Shown here piece after piece: positions 54,431 through 62,464 of a stretch of DNA of 64,000 nt. The position numbers were made by a program, and so were the translations under genes. The notes under the pieces were generated by a model. That model ran no database searches, had not been told where the DNA came from, and saw only the letters and a list, made by a program, of their open reading frames with translations. The stretch is from an uncultured Akkermansia sp. (GTDB lineage Bacteria > Verrucomicrobiota > Verrucomicrobiia > Verrucomicrobiales > Akkermansiaceae): positions 1 to 64,000 of the forward strand of contig CAJKMG010000004.1 in NCBI GenBank assembly GCA_905200945.1. Reading direction: 5' to 3'. Every line of letters begins with the position of its first letter. Within the stretch, counting starts at the first letter, position 1.

Positions 54431-56479
54431 ATGAAGCAAATCACTTCACTCAGAGGCCTCGCGATTATTCTGATCATCCTTTTCCACCTCAATCCGGAGC
54501 ATTTCCCCTACGGCTACTTCGGCGTTGAAGTGTTTCTGGTGATTTCCGGCTACCTGCTCATGAAGTCCCTCCAGAAACAGCAAATGCAAATCCGTCTCGG
54601 GGAATTTGCCCGTAAAAAAGTCTTAAGACTTTTTACCCCGGTTGCCGTCATCGTCCCGCTCACTCTTCTGGCTGGCATGTTCCTTCTGGACTATACGGAC
54701 CTGGCGACAGCCAGTTCCACAGGCGGATATACGCTGATAGGCGCCGCGAACAGGTTCCTGGCCGTCATCCAGTCCGATTATTTCGCGCAGGATTCCGCCG
54801 GCAATCCATTCCTGCACATGTGGTACCTGGCGGTGACGGTGCAAATTTATCTTTTGTTTGCCGCGGGATGCGTCCTGTACCGTTACCTTCCCAAACGGGC
54901 AGCGGCCTCTCTTTTCTGGATCGCCGGCATCGGGTCCTTTCTCTGGGCCTATTCCTATCCCATTCACAACCTGTTGCAGGAAATCGGCGTGCCCGTCTGG
55001 GAGCAGATTCACGCTCCCTCCCATTACATGACGCTGCCCCGTTTATGGGAGGTTTGCGCGGGGATTTTGTTAGCAATCTACCCCCCCCCTTTAAGTTCAA
55101 CACGTTGCGCAAACCTGTGGAAAAACGATCTCCTTTTTCTCCTTGGAGTATTATGTATCCTCGTTCCCGCTCTTTCCCATGGAAAGAACGTTTCCCTCTG
55201 TTCGGCAGCCGTAGTTTTGGGGACATGCCTGGTGATCCGGTATGCGGAATCCGGCAGGCTGGCCCACTGGTTCAACAATAAACTTCTGCTGTGGATTGGA
55301 GGAATTTCATTCTCCCTTTACCTGGTGCATATGCCCCTCATCGCGTTCTATCATTCATGGTTTCTCCATGCTCCCGGATGGCCCGGAATGCTTGCCATCG
55401 GAGCGGCGTCCGCAGTCCTGGGAGGCCTCCTGTACCTTACAGTAGAGAAAAAGCGCATGAAGATGAAATGGTTTATCCCCCTGTACCTTTTCGCGTTGCT
55501 TCTATGCGTTGCAGGAAGGCAGACGGAAGGATTCCGGAACTACATCAACAAGGAAATCAACTCCATTTCCAGCCCCCAGCTGCATGGCGCATCGGAAATC
55601 AAATCTCCTGAAGCCGCCCGGGGATTTGATAAGGGAGCCATCAGATTCAACAGCAACATCTTTGCCTTCGTCAGCAGAGCCGATTTCAAGGGAAGTGCGG
55701 AACCCGGCCTGCTGCAGCTGGGTTCCCCTGCCGAAGCTCCATCCATAGTCCTGCTGGGGGACAGCCACGCCTCTGCGGCCTTTTGCGGATTGGACGCAGC
55801 ATGCAGGGAACTGGATATCTCCGGGATTTACGTTTCTTCCGTCATTTCCCCGTTCTGGAACAGGGAATTGCCCGCGCTGCCGTTTGATGCAAGCTACTAT
55901 TGCGACGAGAAAAAAATAAAGGCCCTCATGGCATGGCTGAACGTCCACCCGGAAATCAGCCATGTGGTGATAGCCCAGCACTGGAGCACCCGTTACGACA
56001 GTAAAAATGTAATGGACTGGAAGCTGAAGCCGCTTCCCTCCGGAGAGCCTGCCTATTCAGATTCTCTCCGCGCATTTATCTCCGAACTGCGGGCGATGGG
56101 CAAGCAAGTCATCCTGCTGGCCCCCACTCCGCTCATCAAGCAAAATGATGTGGCCAAATACATCAGGAACCTCATACGCAGGGGGGAAACGGGAAAAGGC
56201 TTGGAAAGCCTTACCTGCACGCGGCAAAAATACAGGGAAGATCATGCCGCCGTACTTCCCATCCTTGACCGTCTTGAACAGGAAGGGATCTGCACCGTCC
56301 TGCGCATACTTCCCTATATACCGGAAGACAGGCCGTTCAACGCCTATGAACACGGGGAAATCCTGTACAAGGATGGCGACCACATGTCCAGCAAAGGCTC
56401 CATCAAACTCTTCCAGCACCTGAAACCCCAGTTAAAGGAAGCGCTACAAAAAGAATCCACGGCATCACCAGGTTCATAA
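54431..56479 (+). CDS. AT3-SGNH acyltransferase (OafA-like)
   Basis: A 682-aa protein. The N-terminal AT3 membrane domain (about 1-360) starts with MKQITSLRGLAIILIILFH and contains FFGVEVFLVISGYL-like YFGVEVFLVISGYLLMKSL. The C-terminal SGNH-type domain (about 425-680) has VLLGDSHASAAF as the nucleophile motif and KDGDHMSSKGS as the Asp-His motif. Such fused proteins O-acetylate surface sugars on the periplasmic side. It ends the run of + strand EPS genes after a 174-nt gap, so it may have its own promoter. Confidence 0.9.
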   Translation: MKQITSLRGLAIILIILFHLNPEHFPYGYFGVEVFLVISGYLLMKSLQKQQMQIRLGEFARKKVLRLFTPVAVIVPLTLLAGMFLLDYTDLATASSTGGYTLIGAANRFLAVIQSDYFAQDSAGNPFLHMWYLAVTVQIYLLFAAGCVLYRYLPKRAAASLFWIAGIGSFLWAYSYPIHNLLQEIGVPVWEQIHAPSHYMTLPRLWEVCAGILLAIYPPPLSSTRCANLWKNDLLFLLGVLCILVPALSHGKNVSLCSAAVVLGTCLVIRYAESGRLAHWFNNKLLLWIGGISFSLYLVHMPLIAFYHSWFLHAPGWPGMLAIGAASAVLGGLLYLTVEKKRMKMKWFIPLYLFALLLCVAGRQTEGFRNYINKEINSISSPQLHGASEIKSPEAARGFDKGAIRFNSNIFAFVSRADFKGSAEPGLLQLGSPAEAPSIVLLGDSHASAAFCGLDAACRELDISGIYVSSVISPFWNRELPALPFDASYYCDEKKIKALMAWLNVHPEISHVVIAQHWSTRYDSKNVMDWKLKPLPSGEPAYSDSLRAFISELRAMGKQVILLAPTPLIKQNDVAKYIRNLIRRGETGKGLESLTCTRQKYREDHAAVLPILDRLEQEGICTVLRILPYIPEDRPFNAYEHGEILYKDGDHMSSKGSIKLFQHLKPQLKEALQKESTASPGS

Positions 56480-56720
56480 AATCCGTAGCCGTGAACACGT
56501 CTGCCGCAGCAAATCCGGCGAGGAAACATTTAAATAAAACCGGTTTTTGTGGAAGCTATAGAGTTCTCTTTGGGAAAAAATGCCCTTGCATGATGAATAA
56601 TGCGTCAAATGTTTAACACTTTTTGTCATACATTGAACATATTTTCATATTTCTTTTCTGGTATTGAAGATACACTTGCTAAAAATAAAAATATTGTTAT
56701 TATATTTTTCCCCTCTAATT

Positions 56721-57635
56721 ATGCAACATAAAACCATTATTGCTACATGTGCGGCCATGGCCGCTTTTTCCGGCATGGCTACTGCCGACATCCAGCTTCC
56801 CCTGGATGTTTTAAACGCCAATAACGGAGGCAAGACATTCTCCGCCCAGCTGGGAGCAGGCTACGCTACCAAATACATCAGCCGCGGCCTGGCTTTCCAG
56901 AATTCCGCCAGCGATCATGTCATTCCTTTGGAAGCCGGCGGCGCTTATCAATTGAACAATCAATATTCCCTGATAGGCGGATTAAAATATCAGTGGCTGA
57001 CGGATAATGGTCTGGAACACAATGATTCCGGCATTTGCGACGAAGGATCGGCCATTTTAGGCGTCAGCCGCAAATTCGGAAAATCCACTGTCGCGGCTCT
57101 GAGTTACCAGTTTGTTCATGGCGGTATCCCCGGAAGTTTCAACATCCACAATACAGGCAACAACTCCGGCTTCCCTGCTTTCAGCCACAACAGGCCGGAA
57201 GAACACAGCTTCGTTCTGGACATTCACCATGACTTCGGCAAAGGGCTGGAAAACTTCTTCTGGGACTGCCGCGTACAATATACGTTCCGCTGGATGACTG
57301 GCTGGTGGTTCACCAATACTCTGGGATACAAGTATGACGTCAACAAATCCACCTCCGTCATCGTGGCGGGCACCTGGAACGCCACGGCCGGTTATTTTGA
57401 CAGCAATTCCCTGAACGCCAATGGGACACAGGGCATTTCCCTGACGGTTTCCGCCCCTGTCAAGGCCATGAAAGACCTGACCGTGACTCCGTTCGTGGGT
57501 ACGGTCTGGCTCGGCAACGGCGGCCTGGCGGCCAACCACCGCGGCGCCTCCGCCCGCTTCCCCTACAGGGAACCCTCCAAGGTTTACCGCAATTTCACCT
57601 TCGTCGCCGGGGTAGGAGTTGCCTACACCTTCTAA
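56721..57635 (+). CDS. Predicted outer-membrane beta-barrel protein
   Basis: A 304-aa protein with a signal peptide (MQHKTIIATCAAMAAFSG then MATADIQ). It has many alternating beta strands with aromatic ends (YQLNNQYSLIGGLKYQWL, NFFWDCRVQYTFRWMTGWWF) and a terminal GVGVAYTF, the usual last-strand Phe of a barrel. I chose the ATG at 56721 because translation from the earlier ATG at 56664 puts 19 residues before the signal peptide. A strong terminator follows. Family and role unknown; it may be a porin-like protein. Confidence 0.8.
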   Translation: MQHKTIIATCAAMAAFSGMATADIQLPLDVLNANNGGKTFSAQLGAGYATKYISRGLAFQNSASDHVIPLEAGGAYQLNNQYSLIGGLKYQWLTDNGLEHNDSGICDEGSAILGVSRKFGKSTVAALSYQFVHGGIPGSFNIHNTGNNSGFPAFSHNRPEEHSFVLDIHHDFGKGLENFFWDCRVQYTFRWMTGWWFTNTLGYKYDVNKSTSVIVAGTWNATAGYFDSNSLNANGTQGISLTVSAPVKAMKDLTVTPFVGTVWLGNGGLAANHRGASARFPYREPSKVYRNFTFVAGVGVAYTF

Positions 57636-57665
57636 AAATCCGACAGTCATTCACTCAACCAACGC

Positions 57666-57706
57666 AAGCTCCGGCATGTGCCATCAATCATGCCGGAGCT
57701 TTTCTT
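57666..57706 (+). terminator. Intrinsic terminator after the outer-membrane protein gene
   Basis: A 13-bp stem (57666-57678 with 57689-57701, core GCTCCGGCATG/CATGCCGGAGC) is followed by TTCTT. It lies directly before the next start at 57715, separating the two transcripts. Confidence 0.9.
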
Positions 57707-57714
57707 AACTCCCC

Positions 57715-58863
57715 ATGCCCCTGTCCGCCGTTTTCCACACTTCCTCCCTTCAGAAGCAAGTGGCCGCCCTGAGCGACGCATTCGCCATCGCAGGAGAATT
57801 CCTCCATTGCGACGTCATTAACAGCGGCCATATCAACATGACTTTCCGGGCCACCTACCGGAAGCCGGACGGCACCACCCGCCGCTACATTTTCCAGCGC
57901 GTGAATGATGCCGTATTCCCATGCCCCAGGGACGTCATGCACAACGTGGAAAAGGTAACCAACCACATCCGCTGGAAAATGCTCCGGGTACTGAAAACGC
58001 CCTTCCGCCAGACGCTGAACCTGTACTCCGCCCGGGGGGGCCGCAAATATCTGGAAATTCCCGGTTCCGGTTTCTGGCGATGCTACAACTGCATTGAAAA
58101 CACCCACACGTTCGACGTGGCGGACCATCCCCGCCAGGCTTACGAAGCAGCCCGGGCTTTCGGCGCTTTCCAACAGCTCCTGTGCGATATGAATCCGGAG
58201 GACATTCATGAAACCATTCCATTCTTCCACCACACCCGCAGACGCTTTGACCATTTGGAAAAAGCAGCGGCGGCGGACTCCCACGGACGGCTGAATACCT
58301 GCCGCAAGGAGCTGGACTTCATCCGCCGCCGTGAACGTTATGTAGACGTGCTGCTGGATCTCCAGGAACGGGGGGAGCTTCCCGTCAGAATCGTCCACAA
58401 CGACACGAAAATCAACAACGTGATGCTGGACAGGGAGACGGACGAGGCTGTCTGCGTCATTGACCTGGACACCGTCATGCCCGGGAGCGTCCTGTACGAC
58501 TTCGGAGACATGGTGCGCACCATGACCTCCCCCGCGGCGGAAGATGAAGAAAATCTGGATAAAACTTTCCTGCGCATGCCCATGTTTGAGGCCGTCGTCA
58601 AGGGATATCTGGAAACCGCCAGGGACTTCATCACGCCGCAGGAAGTCTCCAAACTCGCTTTTTCCGGCCTGCTCATCACGCTGGAAACGGGAATCCGCTT
58701 CCTGACGGATTACCTGGAAGGGGACGTTTATTTCAAAACGAAAAAAGAACGGCACAACCTGCACCGTGCCCGCACCCAGCTCAGGCTGGTGGAAAGTATG
58801 GAAGAACAAATGCCTGCAATGGAAGAATGCGTCCGGAAATGCTTCCAGACCGTTAACGGCTGA
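57715..58863 (+). CDS. NahK-like N-acetylhexosamine 1-kinase / APH-fold kinase
   Basis: A 382-aa APH-fold sugar kinase. Catalytic motifs: VRIVHNDTKINNVMLD (His228, Asp230, Asn235) and CVIDLDTVMPG (Asp250, Asp252). FINSGHIN-like DVINSGHINMTFRATY is the nucleotide loop. Length and layout match N-acetylhexosamine 1-kinases (NahK), which phosphorylate GlcNAc/GalNAc at C1 during mucin-glycan use. The closely related homoserine- or choline-kinase-type functions cannot be excluded. It is adjacent to fucU, which fits a host-glycan sugar salvage role. Confidence 0.8.
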   Translation: MPLSAVFHTSSLQKQVAALSDAFAIAGEFLHCDVINSGHINMTFRATYRKPDGTTRRYIFQRVNDAVFPCPRDVMHNVEKVTNHIRWKMLRVLKTPFRQTLNLYSARGGRKYLEIPGSGFWRCYNCIENTHTFDVADHPRQAYEAARAFGAFQQLLCDMNPEDIHETIPFFHHTRRRFDHLEKAAAADSHGRLNTCRKELDFIRRRERYVDVLLDLQERGELPVRIVHNDTKINNVMLDRETDEAVCVIDLDTVMPGSVLYDFGDMVRTMTSPAAEDEENLDKTFLRMPMFEAVVKGYLETARDFITPQEVSKLAFSGLLITLETGIRFLTDYLEGDVYFKTKKERHNLHRARTQLRLVESMEEQMPAMEECVRKCFQTVNG

Positions 58864-58917
58864 GAGGGCATGACCGGCATTACCCCAATTTTATGATAGT
58901 ACCGGAACGCGGGCTGG

Positions 58918-58926
58918 TGCTATACT
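58918..58926 (+). promoter_or_regulatory. Extended -10 box before fucU
   Basis: TGCTATACT (58918-58926) is a strong extended -10 element. It ends only 8 nt before the fucU ATG (58934), so a start about 7 nt after it would give a leaderless or nearly leaderless mRNA. No good -35 box is seen. Confidence 0.4.
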
Positions 58927-58933
58927 GCGGGGC

Positions 58934-59353
58934 ATGTTAAAAAATATTTCTCCCCTCATCAGCCCTTCCCTGCTGAAAATTCTTGCGGAAATGGGGCATG
59001 GAGACGAAATCGTCTTTTCAGACGCCCACTTCCCCGGCCATACCTTCAACCCTACGGTGCTGAGGGCGGACGGCCTGGGGGCGGACGCCCTGCTGGCCGC
59101 CGTCATTCCCCTCTTTGAACTGGACGCCTACGCCACGCCCGTCATCATGATGTCCCCTGTCCCGGGGGATTCCCTGGATCCTGCGGTGGAGGCCAAATAC
59201 CGCAAGGCGCTGAACTATGACGGGGAAATTGAGCAAATGGAGCGCTACGCTTTTTATGAACGGGCCAAAAAGGCCTATGCCGTCGTCATTACCGGTGAAA
59301 CGGCCAAATACGGCAACATCATCCTGAAAAAAGGCGTTACCCCACTTTCCTGA
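58934..59353 (+). CDS. fucU: L-fucose mutarotase FucU (RbsD/FucU family)
   Basis: A 139-aa protein of the RbsD/FucU family, which converts the alpha and beta anomers of L-fucose. The N-terminal motif MGHGDEIVFSDAHFPGH contains the conserved His22 and Asp30, and the C-terminal GETAKYGNIILKKG has the conserved Tyr-Gly-Asn segment. Length matches FucU (about 140 aa). Placed between a NahK-like kinase gene and a C-S lyase gene, it suggests use of fucose released from mucin, and it may also feed GDP-fucose synthesis for the EPS. Confidence 0.92.
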   Translation: MLKNISPLISPSLLKILAEMGHGDEIVFSDAHFPGHTFNPTVLRADGLGADALLAAVIPLFELDAYATPVIMMSPVPGDSLDPAVEAKYRKALNYDGEIEQMERYAFYERAKKAYAVVITGETAKYGNIILKKGVTPLS

Positions 59354-59378
59354 CCATTGGCCGCCAGACAAACCTTCC

Positions 59379-60581
59379 ATGCAGTACGATTTTGACGAAG
59401 TAATTGAGCGACGCGGCACCGGAGCCCTGAAATATGAAGCCCTGCTGCCCCGCTGGGGCCGGGACGACCTGATCCCCCTGTGGGTGGCGGACATGGACTT
59501 CAGGACGCCCCCTTTCATCATGGAAGCCATCCGCCGCCGCTGCGAGCACGAAATCCTGGGATACACCGTCAAGCCCCGCGCCTTCTTTGAAGCCATCCGG
59601 GACTGGGTAGGCCGCCGCCACGGGTGGAAGGTGAACGCCTCGGAAATAGGCTTCGCTCCGGGCATTGTTCCCGGCATTTCCACCGCCATCCAGTGTTTTA
59701 CGGAACCGGGGGATAAAATCATGATCCAGCCTCCGGTATACCACCCCTTCGCCATGATTATCCGGGAAAACGGCCGGGAAATCGTGAACAATCCCCTCAT
59801 CCTGGAAAATGGTCGTTACCGCATGGACTTCAACCACATGCAGGAAGCCGTGCGCGGCTGCCGCATGTTCATCCTGTGCAATCCCCACAACCCCGGAGGC
59901 CGCGTATGGAGTCCGGAGGAATTGCGCCGCGTGGCTGAAATCTGTACGGCAAACGGCACGCTGGTCGTTTCTGATGAAATCCATGCGGATCTGACTCTTC
60001 CCGGCCGCAGGCACACCGCATTCGCCACCGTTTCCGAACAGGCCCGCATGAACTCCGTCACCTACATGGCGCCCAGCAAGACTTTCAATGTGCCCGGCCT
60101 GGGCAGTTCCTACGTGATTTGCCAGAATCCGGACCTGTTCGCGAAATACCAGGATTTCGTCAGCGGCAGGGAGCTTGCGGAAGGGCACGTCTTCGCGTAC
60201 GAAGGACTCATCAGCGCCTATTCCAGCACGGCAGGGGAGGAATGGCTGGCCCAGGCGCTGGATTACATTCAGGAAAATATCCTCTTCATTGACCGGGAAC
60301 TGCGCCGCCGCATGCCCAAAATCAAGGCCATCATGCCGGATGCCTCCTACCTGGTCTTTCTGGACTGCCGGGAAATGAACCTTTCCCAAAAAGAACTGGT
60401 GGAGTTTTTTGTGGACGGCGCGCGCCTGGCTCTCAACGACGGGTCCATCTTCGGCAAAGAGGGGGAAGGCTTCATGCGTCTGAACGCAGGCTGTCCCCGC
60501 TCCATTCTGGAACGGGCGCTCAGCCAGTTGGAGGAAGCTTATGAAAACCGCGGTTTCCGGCAACAACAATCACAAAATTAA
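59379..60581 (+). CDS. MalY/PatB-type cystathionine beta-lyase (class I/II aminotransferase fold)
   Basis: A 400-aa PLP enzyme. It begins MQYDFDEVIERRGTGALKYE, the usual start of the MalY/PatB family, with WVADMDFRTPPFIMEAI, LCNPHNPGGRVW and the PLP lysine at residue 234 in YMAPSKTFNVPGLG. The family cleaves C-S bonds in cystathionine or cysteine, giving pyruvate, ammonia and a thiol. Its 3' end runs into a 270-nt gap before metG. That gap holds no gene I can support. Confidence 0.92.
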   Translation: MQYDFDEVIERRGTGALKYEALLPRWGRDDLIPLWVADMDFRTPPFIMEAIRRRCEHEILGYTVKPRAFFEAIRDWVGRRHGWKVNASEIGFAPGIVPGISTAIQCFTEPGDKIMIQPPVYHPFAMIIRENGREIVNNPLILENGRYRMDFNHMQEAVRGCRMFILCNPHNPGGRVWSPEELRRVAEICTANGTLVVSDEIHADLTLPGRRHTAFATVSEQARMNSVTYMAPSKTFNVPGLGSSYVICQNPDLFAKYQDFVSGRELAEGHVFAYEGLISAYSSTAGEEWLAQALDYIQENILFIDRELRRRMPKIKAIMPDASYLVFLDCREMNLSQKELVEFFVDGARLALNDGSIFGKEGEGFMRLNAGCPRSILERALSQLEEAYENRGFRQQQSQN

Positions 60582-60851
60582 AGACACGCTTCACGCTCTC
60601 CGGCAATGGAGTCCATTCCCGGAACCATGTACTGGGGAAACTTTTCCGGGGATATCCGGCTCCACCGGATTTTCTCCTGTTGAGCCCCATGCGGAAAAGG
60701 TTGCGGCGAGGTGGAAGGGAATATCCGCACCTCATCTTACGCCGTCCCACCCACGGCAGCGCCTTATTCTTCCATCCCATGCTGGAAACACGCCCGGGAC
60801 GGCGCCATGACTTTGCTTGCAAAATAAAAGGAAAGGAGTATCGTTCCCCGC

Positions 60852-62459
60852 ATGTACTATATCACCACGGCCATTGACTACACCAACGGACCGCCCCATA
60901 TCGGGCACGCTTATGAAAAAGTCCTGGCGGACGTTCTCGCGCGCTGGCACCGGATGAAGGGGGAGGAAGTCTATTTCCTGACCGGGGTGGACCAGCATGG
61001 GCAGAAAGTGCAGCAGACGGCGGAAAAACTGGGCATTACGCCGCAGGAGCATGTCAACAATATCACCGCCCAATTCCTGGCGCTGTGGGACCGCCTGGGC
61101 ATCAGCAACGACGGATGGGCCTCCACGACGGATCCGCGCCACAAGGCCTGCGTGCAGAAAATTCTGACGAACCTGAAAGACAAGGGGCAGCTTTACAAAA
61201 AATCCTACAAGGGATTCTATTCCGTGCGCCAGGAACAGTTCCTGACGGATAAGGAACGGGACGCGGAAGGCAACTTCGGCCCGGAATGGGGGGAAGTGGT
61301 GGAACTGGAGGAAGAAAACTGGTATTTCCGCCTGACCGACCATGTGGAGTGGATGAAGCAGTTCGTGGAAAAGAGCAGTGATTTCGTCCTTCCGGCTTTC
61401 CGCAAGGCGGAAGTGCTCAACGCCATTGACTTTGACTCGGACCTCTGCATATCCCGCCCCAAGAGCCGCCTTTCCTGGGGAATCGAGTTCCCGTTCGACC
61501 CCGAATTCGTCACCTACGTCTGGTTTGACGCCCTGATCAACTACATTTCCTTCGCCGGCTATCTGGCGGAACCGGACAGCGGCCTGCCGGATTTCTCCAA
61601 ACTCTGGCCTGCGGACTGCGAAGTCATCGGCAAGGACATCCTGGTGCCCGCCCACGGCGTGTACTGGCCCGCCATGCTGCATGCCATGGGCTTCTCCGAT
61701 GAGGAAATGCCTACTCTGCTCGTGCACGGCTGGTGGAACATCAATGGGGAAAAAATGTCCAAATCCATCGGCAACGTAGTGGACCCCAATCTGCTGGCGG
61801 AACAATTCGGCCCGGAACCCGTGCGCTATTACCTGGTGCGGGACATCACCACCGGGAAGGACGCCAACTTTGACGCAGACCGCCTGGTCATGCTGTACAA
61901 TACGGAGCTGGCCAACGACCTCGGCAACCTGTGCAACCGCTCCATCAATATGACGCGCCGTTATTGCGATTCCGTTATCTCCGGCGCGGAGGCATATGAT
62001 GACGAAGCCTCCAGGGCCCTGCGCGCCACCATGGACCAGGCCGTCACCCTGTTTTCCAAATACATGGACGACAACATGGTCTCCGATGCCCTGGCGGCCC
62101 TGAACACCCAGGTTTCCGCCTGCAACGCATACATTGAGCAGCAGCAGCCCTGGCAGCTGGCCAAGGATGAAGCCTCCGCCCCGCGCCTCCGCTGCGTGCT
62201 GCGCCATTTGCTGGAATGCTGCGCCCAAACGGGCTATCTCATCGGCTGCGTCCTCCCTAACGCCTCCGCCCGCATTCTGGACCAGCTCAACGCCGGGGAC
62301 CTGTTCCGGAGCCTTACGCCGGCCGCGCTGGAGTGGGGAATCCTCCCCGCAGGGCACCGCATCAATGATCCCGCCCCCGTCTTTCCCCGCATTCTTTCGG
62401 AAGAGGAAAAGGCCAAACTGGCTGAAAAAGCGGCCAGGGCGGCAAAAAAACAAGGCTGA
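60852..62459 (+). CDS. metG: Methionyl-tRNA synthetase
   Basis: A 535-aa class I aminoacyl-tRNA synthetase. The HIGH motif is at 16-19 (GPPHIGHAY) and KMSKS at 301-305 (NGEKMSKSIGN). WHRMKGEEVYFLTGVDQHGQ is typical of MetRS. It is the short form: no CxxC zinc knuckles are visible in the connective region, and there is no C-terminal EMAP-like tRNA-binding domain. The anticodon-binding helical domain runs from about 360. The next gene, menD, begins 5 nt after its stop. Confidence 0.96.
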   Translation: MYYITTAIDYTNGPPHIGHAYEKVLADVLARWHRMKGEEVYFLTGVDQHGQKVQQTAEKLGITPQEHVNNITAQFLALWDRLGISNDGWASTTDPRHKACVQKILTNLKDKGQLYKKSYKGFYSVRQEQFLTDKERDAEGNFGPEWGEVVELEEENWYFRLTDHVEWMKQFVEKSSDFVLPAFRKAEVLNAIDFDSDLCISRPKSRLSWGIEFPFDPEFVTYVWFDALINYISFAGYLAEPDSGLPDFSKLWPADCEVIGKDILVPAHGVYWPAMLHAMGFSDEEMPTLLVHGWWNINGEKMSKSIGNVVDPNLLAEQFGPEPVRYYLVRDITTGKDANFDADRLVMLYNTELANDLGNLCNRSINMTRRYCDSVISGAEAYDDEASRALRATMDQAVTLFSKYMDDNMVSDALAALNTQVSACNAYIEQQQPWQLAKDEASAPRLRCVLRHLLECCAQTGYLIGCVLPNASARILDQLNAGDLFRSLTPAALEWGILPAGHRINDPAPVFPRILSEEEKAKLAEKAARAAKKQG

Positions 62460-62464
62460 TTCCC

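Noticed and set aside
60541..60877. Short frames on both strands in the malY-metG gap
   Set aside because: A basic 65-residue frame (60680-60877) overlaps the metG start and has no upstream start signal; an 89-residue frame overlaps malY. Neither is supported.
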